From the NCBI GenBank assembly GCA_003640385.1, contig RCAB01000039.1:1-64000 (forward strand): a DNA stretch of 64,000 bases, written 5' to 3'. Position numbers and translations under genes: made by a program. This stretch comes from Setaria digitata. Its lineage: Eukaryota; Nematoda; Chromadorea; Rhabditida; Setariidae. The notes beneath the pieces are model-generated. The model was not told the DNA's origin. It did not search any database and saw only the letters and a program-made list of their open reading frames with translations. Positions 22,223 through 37,935 of this stretch are shown one piece after another; position 1 is the stretch's first letter, and each line of letters opens with the position of its first letter.

Positions 22223-25200
22223 TCACTGAGCTTTCTTTTTTGCGTCGCACAGCCGTTTATGCCATTTTTGTGCCAATGAATTGATTATGGAAAGTAAAAA
22301 CCACGCTATCATAGAGGTAACAATGAATGACGCACCTTTTTGCAGCACGGTACTGTCCTGAAAGATGACTGACTTGGCAAAAATTTTTTATATCTCCCAG
22401 AATCGTTTATACCAATTTCACATAATGAACTGATTATAGAAAATAAAAATAAAACTACTGCAGATAAACGAAGAACCAAAAAACGTAAAACAATCATGAA
22501 ACTCATTCTCTTGCAGGAGATTTTCTGTTCCTGGATTCAGCATTCGCATAACTTTAGTTCTTCTTTTTCCAAAAATATGGTGAACTAAACTATTAGAATG
22601 TCTGCTTAACCTTTTTCTGCAAGTATTACCTCAATATGTGTGGCTCCATTGTTACGGTAAAGTCTGGTTTTCTGAACTGCTACATATTCCATTAATTTCT
22701 GATGAAGTCGTATGCCAAACACAGGGACTGCTCTGCAAATCGCTCTTTAAGTTAAAAAGTAGTGCAGATATACATATAGTAATAGCAAAGTGATAACTAA
22801 AATCAAGAAAACTTTAAAAAAAAGACCAACTTCAACTGAACAATAAGATGCTCCACTGTGTTCTCACTGAAAGCCAATACTACGAAAAACATCTAAAATG
22901 AAAAATTTCTCGAAAAGTAATCAAGAACTTAGAAGAGTATTCAACATATAATTAATAAATTGTTATACACCAAAAAAAATCGAAATGATACAAAAAAAGA
23001 AGTAAAGGTACCTGAAGATGCATTTTAAAAACTGCTTTCCCAATTAGCGTTGCCAAAAAGAATTTCCAGAAGGGAACTAGAAAATGGCCACAAGTTATAC
23101 CAGCTAAATCGAAAAACGGATTCGGTATCTAAAGAAAAGAAAAATGTTATAAAAAAGCCTCCAGAGAATCCGAATTTCAAATTTTCATCTTTATTCAAAG
23201 AAGGCAGACGAAATCTCCTCTAAACTCCAAAGTCAAAAAGCCAGAAGACATCACAGTCATTGTATAAAATTTAGATCCTAAACACAGCCAATATGATGCC
23301 ACAATTGAGATATTCAGAAAGTGCCTACTGAAGCGAAAGAAAGAATGCCGAAGAATCCAAGCCTAGTGACGGCTTTCTCCATTATGCCTTTGCATTTTTC
23401 GGTAAATGTTGGTGCTCTAGGCCCATTTTGATTAATGTAAGCTAAAAATTCCCTGAAAATTACATATTTATTTCAAAAATGCTACACTCATATGTCCAGC
23501 GAAAAAAGTGTCATAACCAACAGAAAGACAATAAATGCATACCTATACTCTTCGTCATCTGGTTCTTCACCTGAGATTCGCGCCGCTTTCGCCATAAAGT
23601 ACGGTGGTAATTCGCCCAGTGCTGTACCAGCACCCCACATAAGTGCTTCAATACGTACCTGGAATAAATTACAGCACAATTGGACAATTTAATATAAAGT
23701 TTATTTCATGTTTCAAAACTGTGCATTCAACTCACTTTCGACATTATCGACCACATTGTTACTATTGCCGTCTCCATGATACCTTCTACATTCGGACATA
23801 AGATTCTAAAAAAAGCAGGGTTTGAAAAAATTTGATAGATAGAAAACAATAAAACTTCTAATTTTTTGTCTTCGTTATTTTATAAAAACAGATTGGAGAT
23901 TGTAGCTTTCATACTTCCATTTCCATAATGAAAAACTAATAAATATTATGAACCTATCTGGATATGGTGGCTCGGGAAAGTCCAGTGAATTGCATTCATA
24001 AGCCGCCATTGTGACTGAAGCTATATGTGGTCCCTATAATCAAAAACACCACTACGTCAGCAAAATGACTGAAACATATCCCGTTTTTTTTTTATGACTT
24101 TCCTTAAATGCAAATTATAATAAACTTAATTAAGGAATGACTTAAGTACTTTCTTTATATCAATCTTTACCAAACGGTAGTTAGTGACAGGAGCAAAGAA
24201 CTTACTAAGTATAATATAAATGTATGAAGACCAGTTCCAAGGCCAATAGATGACAGTATACCTAATCCTACCCAATAAAGGCATCGTAATGATTTCATTT
24301 TCCAACTCTCGATGTACTTCTGATGGCTGCCGGGCAAATGACAAACATATGTTCCAATTACACATAATAATAAAATGAATAAGATACGGGCTTTATGTTT
24401 CCATAAGCTGAAAATAAACGACTAAATGAAGATGAATATATTTACGGACTCTAAGATAGGACATTCATCTTAAGTCTAAAGAATGATTGGACATATAAGC
24501 TAACTGAATCAAAAAAAAAAAACTATTTGTTTCCCATTTTTATGTCCTATTATACTTTGGTTCGAGTAGAGTTTCCTTTATTAACTTTTTTATGTCTAAG
24601 AAAGAAAACGAAATCTCTATCTTTACTAGTTACAAACAATGAAGAACTATGCAAAACTAGGCGAAAAAAACTGTTGGAAAGATTAGCAAACTGGAAAAAC
24701 AACAACAATAAATTTTGTCCAGCTAGTAAAACACCCGGCCGATCATATACAATTGGAACACTGTTACTCAGGTGATGATGATCACGACAAAAATATGTTA
24801 ACTTCGTTCAACTACCAAACCAAATCTTCATATTTGAACTTCAGTACGAAAACAAACTAGGTGATGAATTCGACCAATAATTGGAATATTTCGCGACCCG
24901 CGTAGTGAACTGTTTGAAACGGCCTTTTCCAAAGAACAATTTTCTGCCGTTCTAATCTATTCAATGTCCCAATAGATGGACTTGTTATTAAGCCTCTACC
25001 ACTCGGTTTCATATAATAGTCACTGAAAAAAAAAAAAAAAAAATGAGACAATAGAAAGTCCAATTCCAACGAAAGTACCGTAAGCAATCGATAAAATTTA
25101 TTAAATTATTTCAAAATCTTATTTTTTAAATCCATTCATTTACAACTTCGTAATCATAAAAAATCATTGCTTACGACAGAATCTAACAGAATGTAATGAC

Positions 25201-25580
25201 TTACTGAAAGAACAACCTATTTCACTTCGCTTATACGATACTCCTCTGTAATGACAGGTCTACTGTGAACATGAACAAAAAGGAAAAACAAAGAAATATA
25301 ATTTTGAACAGAAACTATGAATCACCAACTAGTGTTGGATCTATAACGGATTATGCAAAATTGAAGGTATTTTCCCATATATTTATCTACAACATGTTTA
25401 TTCACTGTGACAGAAGAGGATTTTAAATTTAATTTAATATGCTGATCTGTACATAAAACACCTGGATTCCTTTGAAGACTCATCAAATGTGACTTGTCTG
25501 ACGAGCGGCGAAGCACTTGCGGATGGTGCTGATGGAACTTCTTCCGCGTGGTGGGCATTACTTCGTTTCTTCTTTCCCAT
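22223..25580 (-). CDS. VMP1: Vacuole membrane protein 1 (VMP1/EPG-3)
   Basis: Eleven exons: 25462-25580, 24858-25022, 24206-24407, 23954-24033, 23736-23805, 23543-23658, 23329-23452, 23012-23128, 22831-22892, 22630-22732 and 22223-22357. They give 430 residues, slightly longer than human VMP1 (406) because of an N-terminal polar extension. Family landmarks are [10 protein letters not shown], the membrane segment [63 protein letters not shown] and [17 protein letters not shown], which carry the VTT/DedA fold. VMP1 is an ER phospholipid scramblase needed for autophagosome formation, membrane contacts and lipoprotein release. The stop follows a short lysine-rich tail. A possible second C-terminal exon is listed separately. 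A TTTTCAG acceptor sits 24 bases upstream of the ATG. Confidence 0.94.
22309..22524 (-). other. Possible alternative last exon of VMP1
   Basis: An open frame preceded by AACAG that is in phase with the upstream VMP1 exon ending at 22630. It encodes a hydrophobic segment ([15 protein letters not shown]) resembling [11 protein letters not shown] of the normal last exon, and the DNA of the two is alike over about 26 bases. It then runs out of frame through the normal last exon's start and stops at 22309. It may be an exon duplicate, used or decaying. Confidence 0.45.
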
Positions 25581-25604
25581 AATCTTGTGTAATCAATTCC
25601 AAAT

Positions 25605-25611
25605 CTGAAAA
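25605..25611 (-). promoter_or_regulatory. Candidate trans-splice acceptor before VMP1
   Basis: On the minus strand TTTTCAG precedes a 24-base leader and the VMP1 ATG. The stop of the next ORF upstream lies only about 145 bases away. That spacing is typical of downstream genes in nematode operons, but RNA evidence is needed. Confidence 0.5.
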
Positions 25612-25749
25612 TCACTTCAATAGTAAAGAAACCGATATCAACTTGAAATGCAAGCATCATAAAATTATACTTCTCAGGATGTATGGATACGCATAAAAGT
25701 ACATGACTCCTTATTTCCTTTTCACGAGAAGTGAAACTGTTACCAAAAA

Positions 25750-25935
25750 TTAGGCTGGCACTAATGAAGGTATCCAATCTGTGGACCTATAATACCCTGA
25801 AATATATTTGAAGGCTTCAATAACCTCACTCTCCATTTCAACCTTCGATTTCCCCCGCTTATTCAAACCACTGTCAGTTACCGCTTTATTAGTGCAGCTT
25901 TCACAAACATCTTTAACATATATCAACATATCCAT
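25750..25935 (-). CDS. Small unknown ORF between URB1-like and VMP1
   Basis: 61 codons starting MDMLIYVKDVCESCTNKAV and ending DWIPSLVPA. The codon use looks ordinary and the start follows a TATACAG acceptor, so it could be the last exon of a slightly longer gene. A second short frame upstream (from about 26193) starts MTMVRRNARINGTVPKE but could not be joined convincingly. The helix spacing vaguely recalls small histone-fold TAFs, too weak to claim. Position, between two same-strand genes with short gaps, argues that it is a real cistron. Confidence 0.45.
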   Translation of the reverse strand: MDMLIYVKDVCESCTNKAVTDSGLNKRGKSKVEMESEVIEAFKYISGYYRSTDWIPSLVPA

Positions 25936-26342
25936 CTGTATATCGTCACAACAGGGACATTAAACGGTATAAACCTAAAAATGCACAAAACTGACGAAAA
26001 CGGCTACCCAGAAGACTAGCATTCCAATGTCTCGAACAACAAACTTGTCACTCCTCTACACAGCAACCGTGAAATCAAAAATCGCTCTCTGAGCATTTTG
26101 GCCTAATTATTCTGACCGCTGTGAAAATGCATAGTTCTTTGGGAACGGTTCCATTGATTCGCGCATTACGCCGGACCATTGTCATTTTAAAATTACGCAT
26201 TTAAGCGTTCCCTTTATGCTACCATAACAGTATTTACGTATAAAAAATGAGACATAAGAAATATATAGGAAAAGTTTATGAATAGTGGGAAGACGAATAA
26301 TTACAACAAACACAACAAAGATATCATGAATATCAATAACAA
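25936..26342. other. Region between small ORF and URB1-like stop
   Basis: On the minus strand there are short open frames only: one of 35 codons opening at about 26193 and one of 27 codons near 26075. They may hold 5' exons of the small ORF. Nothing is recognisable on the plus strand. Confidence 0.4.
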
Positions 26343-29300
26343 TTAACTATGAGCATCACAATTCAGTGAGGTCCACCTGTCTTTGTCCAACAGTTCCTTT
26401 AGTTTTGGTAACCAGATATTTTTCGCACCATCATTTTCCTTCTCTAATTCATCATAGACCTGTAACAGAATTCTCCCTTGCTCTACATCAAACTCGGTCC
26501 AATCTTAAACTTTCGACTAACTGACTTCTTGGACTCAGAAAAATATTAATTTTCAAATTGCACTCCGGGATATCCTGAAAGTCTGACATCTCACTTTACT
26601 AGGATTTCAGAAGAGCTCCAGATTTTCGGCCAAATATTCCACATATCAGGGAACTGTAAACGACTCGTACGAAATTTTTAGTTATACTAGTATATAATCG
26701 TGAAAAAAATTTTCTAGAGCTTTTTTTTTTCAAATGAATAGAGCCATTTTGCTAAAGTTTTTAGTACGTAGGAATATGTATCACCCCTGTAAATATAATT
26801 TTTTTTTTTTTTTTTGAGAATGAAGAGAAACAAACTTTATTCCCAAGGATTCTACATGTTTTGTATGCGATAGTTCCATGCCATTTAGTCTCCAACGTAC
26901 CACTATTTGAGGCATCACAGAAAATTTCTTTAAGATGTGTAAAAAGCATAATAAATAACTGGCACAAAAATACGCGTTCCCACCTAGTCAACACTTTGTT
27001 CTGCAAAAAAAAAAAAAAAAAAAACAAAAAAACAAACAACAAAAATGAAAAAAAATCTCCTTGCGCATCCTTACGCAAAGTCCTCTTCTAAATATTTAAT
27101 TAAATTTCATTTTACTCTAACCCAATGTCTTTTTTCAGAGTAAAATCTAACAACTTTCATTAACAAACAAGAAAATTTTGAAATTTAATTAAACTTCACT
27201 TCTCTGAAGATAAAAGAGAGTCCTACAAAGATACCTGCAGAGATACAACAATCCAGGAATGTAGATTCTGCCGAACATACAAATCATTAGCTATCGAACG
27301 ATGTTGTAAAATAGCGCGAAGAGAAAGCAAAATATATTTTTTTGTTTCTTGATCAGCGACAATACTGCCAAAAAGTGCTAACAGTAATTTAAGTCCGTAC
27401 CTAAAATCCAACTAATGCAAAGAAGATTGAATATCAAAATGGTTGTTAGAAAATACCGAAGCACCAACATACTGGAACTCAACAGTCCATAAAGCTATTC
27501 AAGGAATCATTTATTTCTAGATTCCTCTGGCCAACAAACCATTATCCTAAATCTACACTATTTAATTTTTAAACCGTCGCAGAAAAACTTGGTTCGTCCA
27601 CTTCGATATTAAATAATTCCGATTGTTTGTCATTTAACATGAAAAAGCAATAAACTATAGGATTGTTGGAGCGTGTTGTTCTATTTTAAAATATTTTTGG
27701 GGCGTGATCTAAAAAAAAAAGCAAAATTCCAAGCATAGATGGATGTGTTACTACATATACGATAAACTTTTATCGAAAATTTTAAAATTTAGCTAATTCG
27801 AGAATATCTTTCCAGGATTCCGTACATTGAAGAATTATTTGAAACGCACCTTTTTTGTAAGATATTATAATCATTTGGTTCAATGAGAGAATCTAATATA
27901 AGACGTAAACACCAATGCCGTTCCTTCATGTAATTCTGTGTACTTGAACTTAACAACATCTTGTAAATTTCTGGAACATTTTGAATGTCAATATTCGGCT
28001 TCAACAGGAAGAACGACAGCAGCGGCTGGTAGACTGGATCTTCGGGATGTAAAATTAATTTAGTCACTCTTGCGAAGAAGTGTGCAACAACTAAAATATG
28101 GCATTATAATAATGAAAAATATCAATATTCCTCAAACGGACTGGTATCAAACAAACAAAAAAAAAAGGACCGTCGCAATAACTAAGTAGAATTCTCCGTG
28201 TCGCAAAAAAAGAAAATTTTCGACTCTGAATTTTTAATCCTCCAGAAAATTTGATAACTCTTTCCCTTCAGAAAGATAGGAGCTTTTACCGTGTGGCAAT
28301 CGTTGAATTGGGCTCTCGATACTGTTTTTGAATACTTGTAATAGATAAACATATAAACATTTTTCAGGGAATGATTGTGAATCCGATTTCATTAAATGAA
28401 GCAGGAAACGCCTGAGTACAAGGTAAGCGACACATCGTTCACTGCGACTAATGAAACTCGTGGCTGCAAATGCAAATGACAGGCCATTTACAATAACAAA
28501 TTTCCGCGTGTTCATCTGAAAACAACGAAACAACTTTTATATTACTAGAACGCAACTTTTATTCGGGTAATAGTAATTACATTGGAAAAAAGGAATTATC
28601 AAATACAAGTATAGGCCTTCCTAATTACAACTTGTAGTGAAGTATGTCTATAACGCTCACTTTTGAATCATCATCTACTAAGGTTGCCAATAGACGAAGT
28701 ATAAAACGAGCATCATAGAACCGATTCGATAAATCCTTCTTTGGCATTTTAACAGCAGTTGTTTGTTCGGATTTCAACAATGAATTCCACATCAACTTCG
28801 GATCCAAATAATCCAGAACCTAAATTTCAAAATGATTGATTGAAATCAGTTCCGTGTAATTCACTGTTTTAGCAAATTTCATGAGATTCCAATTAATATA
28901 AAAATACCTGGTCCACCGTAAGCTTCGTGTGTAGAGTTTCTCCCAACTGGCACAATTTTTCGTAATTGTCTTTTGCTCGTTCTCCCCATACTATAGGAAA
29001 TAAAGGTCTGGAATATTTGACAGTGAAATATTCACATTCCCTCTCGATGATTTTAAGAATATTTCATAGTCCTATCTTTCTAAACACATTAATGCTTCCA
29101 GAAAATTCAATTTAATAAAAATTAAAAAAATAGCCAAAAAACATTTAGCAAAATATCAAAAAGAAAATCTACTTCAAGTTGATCTGATACGATCTTTCCA
29201 GTACACAAAGGATGTCGAAGATCACCTTATCTTTTTCTGATTCCATCGCGTTATATTGACAAATTAAGCGTGTAAGAAATTTTTGTTTGACCCTCAGTTT

Positions 29301-29655
29301 TATTGTTTGAACCTCCACATTCTGTAAGAAATTCCAAAACATTTAACGATGAATCCCGGCCCATGGAGCAGAGGTTTAAATGAAGAAAGAAGGATTAATT
29401 CAGGACTTTAGATTTGAGGTTAGCATTTCGAAATCACTAAAGCAAGACACCGGGACTCCTCCAGATTTAAAAAGCATTAAGAAGTGAAGCAAGAAGTGAA
29501 CAAACATTATCCTTCGAGTTTTCCAAGTGATTCCGAAGAATTAAAAGAGTGGTTACATCTAAATCACAATCCTTTGAAAAGACCTCAGTAATATTCTCTT
29601 CTACACTATTCTCACTTTCGTCTGCTTCAACTTTCCTTCGTTTCGAAGATGTCAT
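26343..29655 (-). CDS. URB1/NPA1-like nucleolar protein, short form
   Basis: Nine exons: 29506-29655, 29173-29321, 28908-29007, 28661-28819, 28290-28515, 27850-28090, 27235-27400, 26901-27000 and 26343-26503, giving 483 residues with all phases consistent. The middle follows the C-terminal part of human URB1: YDARFILRLLATL, CLYVYLLQVFKNSIESPIQR, HPEDPVYQPLLSFFLLKPN, then YGLKLLLALFGS. The N-terminus is a lysine-arginine stretch (SSKRRKVEADE) that may be a nuclear signal. URB1 acts in early assembly of the 60S ribosomal subunit in the nucleolus. Full-length URB1 is around 2000 residues, so this is either a reduced nematode form or a split gene. Exons 1, 8 and 9 rest on splice logic more than on similarity. 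Confidence 0.75.
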
Positions 29656-30456
29656 GGTCACCTGAAAACTTCCATAACTTTCAACTGTTTGTTGTTCGAA
29701 ACTAATCTCCGCATTTCCTGCAGAAAATATGAATGATTCAGTGGTCGATCAAGGATGATGCACAAACACAACACTAAAAAATGCACAAGTACCTTACAAA
29801 TAAACGGTTGGACTAAACTCTGAAAGCATAAATACATCAAATGCATGACAACAACCCACGTCTTCACGCTTCTGCGCTCACCAACTCATTCCTCCTCATC
29901 AGTTCTAGAAAAACATACAAATTTTCTGCTGCAACACACTGAGGAATTTCCGGCACGAGCCCTTGGAACTAGCAATGAATTAGTTTTTGGGAGGCTGTTC
30001 GATATCGATCGACGGTGACTGTCGAGATTGATTGTCGAAGTTACTTGGTGCTGGAGGTGACGTGGCCGGGTACGATACGACGGTGGCGTGAGTTGGTTGA
30101 GCCTTGTGGCTGGGACTTATTGCCTTTTACAGAGAGAACTTAGTCTTGAGATGTGTGGAGAAAGCAGAGCATAAAATCGGAAGTGGGTGAAGTTTTAGCT
30201 CGGATTCGCAGTCTTCCTTCTCTCTGAAAATATTCTGTTGATGATGATGGTAGTGATTGGAAAGGAAAACTTCTACTGGTGGTTTTCTGCACCGGTAGTA
30301 TTGTGAGAAGTATGAGGTAGTTCCTTTTCAGAGGGGAAATGTTATGATTAAATCGTCATGACACACTGCTTATCGTGCTGTGTCTGAAAGTTGCCTGCAG
30401 ATAATGGCTGTAAAGAATGATTTAAGCTTTTCTTTCTCCCTTTAGAAATTGGAGAA
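29656..30456. promoter_or_regulatory. Shared promoter region, URB1-like and U2AF65
   Basis: The two genes are transcribed away from this 800-base gap. The part at about 29940-30140 is clearly richer in G and C than its surroundings, as expected for a bidirectional housekeeping promoter. Acceptors lie close to both starts: TTTTCAG six bases before the URB1-like ATG and CCTTTAG 11 bases before the U2AF65 ATG. The minus-strand open frame at 29658-29867 lies in the URB1-like leader and is not convincing. Confidence 0.55.
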
Positions 30457-34547
<4,091 letters not shown>

Positions 34548-35024
34548 AGTTTTGAATTACTCATTTGTTTTCTTTTGTTATTGATTGATTATTCGCAGAA
34601 TTATATATTTTTGTCCTAAGTGTTTTTTTGGAAGATTTCGCTTTGTGAATATGTAAAACACTTTTTTTTGTTTGTCACGTTTGTCGTTCTACAATTCCCA
34701 GGTTACATATTTGAGATGGAAGTTTACAGAACTGTTTGGTTTTCTCAGCCTTGACACGTCTGGAATTACATCGTATGTTTTTTTTTTTACCTCTGGAAAT
34801 ATTGGCGGCATTTTCTTTCTGGAGACTTCCTACACGGACAGAAACCCATTAGCAGAGCTAGTTTATGAATTGTTTTTTCATCGAAGTTGTGCTTCAGCTA
34901 ATGTCATCGTGAATTTTATATTATCACAGTTACTGTAGCATGAATCGTACTTAAAAAGTTTATTGCGGAGTATCAAAATGCGTTATTTTATTAATGATTA
35001 TAGTCCGGAGCTAATTAATGGAGG
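34548..35024. other. Convergent 3' region of U2AF65 and the E2
   Basis: Both genes end into this gap, so it should be mostly 3' UTR. The open frame at 34672-34938 has no family features and begins inside the expected U2AF65 3' UTR. Confidence 0.5.
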
Positions 35025-36066
35025 TTAAAGTTGGATTTGTTTTTCGGAATAATGATTGCAGAATTCTGATGCATTTCTATTGTACGCATCAGCATCTTTG
35101 ATATATAGTTCAGCTAAATCCTGACGAAGTACACAGCCAAGCTGTGGCGAACATAATAACTCTGCGAGTGCAGTTAACACTGAAAAAAATCCTTAGTATA
35201 TTTGTCAAGATGAGTTATAAAAAGAAACTCATATTTCTTGGAGGTCCGACTGAATGAGGATGGAGTTAAAGCGCACTGTCTTACCCTGACATAATGTAGT
35301 CATTGTCGTTCACATATTAAGATGAGTCGTGGGAGGTTTCTCTCAAACACATTCACCAAAAAAAGGAGCTAAACATGATGGGACTAACAATGATCAATCT
35401 TGACAGATGGCTTCCAGTTTTCGGCAAGTGCCATGGCCAACGAAACCTGGTAACAGGATTCATTTCACTAACTGTTTGTGATTACTAAAGATTTGAAGAT
35501 TGGTAACATTTTAGTTACTGGAGTCTGACTTCGCTCCCTCAGAAACTCTTGGGTAGGAATAATATGAAACTAGACACTACACAGTTCATTGTTTACGGAA
35601 AGCATACTTCCCCTTTTTCATTGACATTAGGATGATACATTTTAGTTAGAAATCTGATTTTTGGAGCTTTGAATGGATATTCCTTCTTGAATTCGATTTC
35701 AACTTTGTAGCCACCGACGTTGTAAGGCCATCGATCCTATTTGAAAAATTAGTGGAAGAACAAAAATGATAGCAATTTTCTTCACGAATTCCAAAAACCC
35801 GAGATATTGGCTGAAAAAGAAAGTAAAAATTCGAAGTTTCCTACCGGTAATAACAATACCAGCCATTTATTCGGGTCGGTTTTCCCAGCATCTTCTAATT
35901 TATATAGCTTGAGTTTTATCTGTTGGATGTCGGCTAGCTCCTGAATTTTTTGGAAGCCTTATTAACTGTATTGGAAAAAAAAGCACAAAAAAACCCTGAT
36001 TAAACCTCAAAAAAAAACCTTTTTAATTCTTGTGGTTCCAATTGCCTCTTCCTCCGTTTGTGCCAT
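35025..36066 (-). CDS. UBE2L3-like ubiquitin-conjugating enzyme, active site disturbed
   Basis: Five exons: 36019-36066, 35845-35940, 35608-35736, 35389-35446 and 35025-35179. The fold is clear: YNVGGYKVEIEFKKEYPFKAP, KMYHPNVNEKGE, AENWKPS and a C-terminal helix DLAELYIKDADAYNRNASEF, all lining up with UBE2L3/UbcH7. The genomic frame after GE reads VCFP then a stop, exactly the expected catalytic Cys motif. But keeping that Cys (donor GTAAAC at 35592-35597) puts the next exon out of frame. The only in-frame join uses the earlier GTATGC donor and gives GEV-SLAMALAENWKP, with Ser where Cys should be. So it is an inactive E2-like protein, a decaying gene, or a one-base sequence error. Divergence from canonical UBC-18 is high throughout. 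Confidence 0.75.
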
Positions 36067-36770
36067 AAGCAACCAACCGTTCTTAGGGAGTTTTTACGAC
36101 CAAATGTTGTTTGGGATTGAAATTGGCCGTTTAAAAGCGCATCTGGCTGAGAGTAGCTATTTTGAGATAAAAATCTGATCGGATAAAAGATTTTCTACGT
36201 GAATTATCTTTATATAAGATACTGGATGGAATTTCTTCACACTTTCAGACTGTTCAATTTCGAAGACTGGTCAGCTAGTCGTTGACAGGAAGTTCTGCCA
36301 TTCGGTAGGCCATGCGAGGTGCTGAAAAATCAATTTTGACGGTATAAAATTTTTACCAGATCCTCCTTTATAAATAATATTTCATAGTTCCTAATTTTCT
36401 TCCCTTGGAACTTTGGAAAATGCGAAGATTGGGTACAATAACGGTATTAGATACCAAATGATGGTCTGTTTGAATGATGAGAGAGCAGGAATAATGAAAA
36501 AGGAAAAAGCTGGAAGGGATGTTGGGATTTTTCATGCAAATGTGGAAGGGAACATTTTGATAAACAGCGGTCGCTCAAAAAATTAAAACTCAAATAGGTC
36601 ATGCCATGTAGATAAATAACGCCTATATAAAAGTTAATTAAATATTATAGCACTGGCCACAGTTTACGTAAAACCAATACTGGCTTATGAGTAGAGTCCC
36701 CTTTCTTGCATCCTAACTACCTTTTATTTTCGTCCCATGCGACGTAGGAAAATCTAACGAGAACAGTTGT
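36067..36770. other. E2 upstream region
   Basis: Promoter side of the E2 gene and of the unidentified plus-strand gene. A 32-codon frame at about 36494-36589 (MKKEKAGRD) might be a first exon of the latter, but no good splice joins it. Otherwise nothing is seen. Confidence 0.4.
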
Positions 36771-37528
36771 AGGCGGGAACGACTACGTGGGCCAGTTCTC
36801 GACGCCACAGAAGAATAAGGCGGAATAAACCACCTCCAGGCTATGAGGAATGGGACGATGACGCTAAGGAATATTATAAAGTAGGATATAAACAATACAA
36901 AATCAACAATCTTCATGGGATTACCGCTGCACTGCTTCTGATGGATGAAAACTACGTAATGAAGGGACTTGCATCTAAGCATTTATTTTTTGCTTACAAG
37001 ATCTTAGGATGGGGTCAGCTGATTTTGAATCTTGAATGGCTGAAGGTAGAGGTTGCCATGCATCTCATGTGTCTCACAGTTTCATTTTGTTAACGAGACG
37101 TTTCCAAAGCATAATAAGTAAAAGCGAGAGAAGTAGAAAAAGCATGTATTTTATGAAGACTCCAATAGTTCCGAATGAAAAAATTTAGGAATTAATTACT
37201 ATGCTAACCATATTTAAAGCACTGAAATATTGAAACATAACATTTAGGATGTCACACTTGCCCTGCGGCAATGGAAAGCCACACGAGTGCAGTGTCAGCT
37301 TCGTCGCTTTACTATCGGATTTTGGCAACATCTGAAGGTTGAAAATGAGAGTTCACTTTTGATCCGTAATGTGAGTGAAGCAATGTCTACCTCTGTCATC
37401 GCAAACTAAACTATTTACAGTATCAATTAAGAGGACATCCAATGTATGCTGCGGAGATGAAGGATTATAAGAATGCCGTGGAAGTATTTAATGCTTTAAA
37501 AGAAGGTCAAGATCTTGATTACGATTAA
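36771..37528 (+). CDS. Unidentified small gene, 5' end not found
   Basis: Two exons are well defined, 37248-37370 and 37421-37528, with consensus splice sites and matching phase. They encode DVTLALRQWKATRVQCQLRR and end GHPMYAAEMKDYKNAVEVF followed by a short acidic tail. The preceding exon ends at 37045 and stays open back to about 36771, with RRNKPPPGYEEWDDDAKEYY and a moderately hydrophobic stretch (HLFFAYKILGWGQLILNLEW). It has no ATG before 36941, so a 5' exon is missing or the true start is internal. AATAAA at 37548 fits as its poly(A) signal. No family is recognised; a small mitochondrial membrane subunit would fit the look but is a guess. Confidence 0.5.
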
Positions 37529-37840
37529 TAATCTACTTCCTATACCAAATAAAGAAGTGAGAATAAAAAAACTTAAATAGCCGTTTAATCAATAGGAATC
37601 TATGGATGCTAAGACTTGCAAACTGATATGATTCACTGGAAAGATGATGACATCCTAAGTTACCGAGACTATGGTATTCTTAATCACCGAAGATATTATG
37701 AAGATGGAACACCGAGATGAAGTTAGGAGGAAATTATTACGGCAATCGTTGAGATTTCTCAGCAGAAAAAAAAATTTTAGATGGAAGTACCTAGACGCAA
37801 CTTGTCATGTTGTATTTTATCCACAGACTATTACTACTTC

Positions 37841-37935
37841 AGGACAATAGAGACGTAGGTAAGAAAAAAAAAAAAAGAGAACAATAGAGATTTTAGAACA
37901 ATAGAGATCTTCAGAACAATAGAGACGTAGGTACT
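37841..37935. repeat. Short interspersed repeat AACAATAGAGA
   Basis: Four copies of (G)ACAATAGAGA within 95 bases; the outer two are extended by CGTAGGTA. They are separated by a poly-A tract and short spacers. Confidence 0.7.

Noticed and set aside
25750..25935. Small ORF as a TAF13/TAF10 histone-fold protein
   Set aside because: Only a vague helix pattern is shared and key residues do not line up, so the family was not assigned.
36713..36982. 89-codon minus-strand frame with a hydrophobic stretch
   Set aside because: The plus strand of the same bases continues in phase into two well-formed exons, so the minus frame is more likely a shadow. Not fully excluded.
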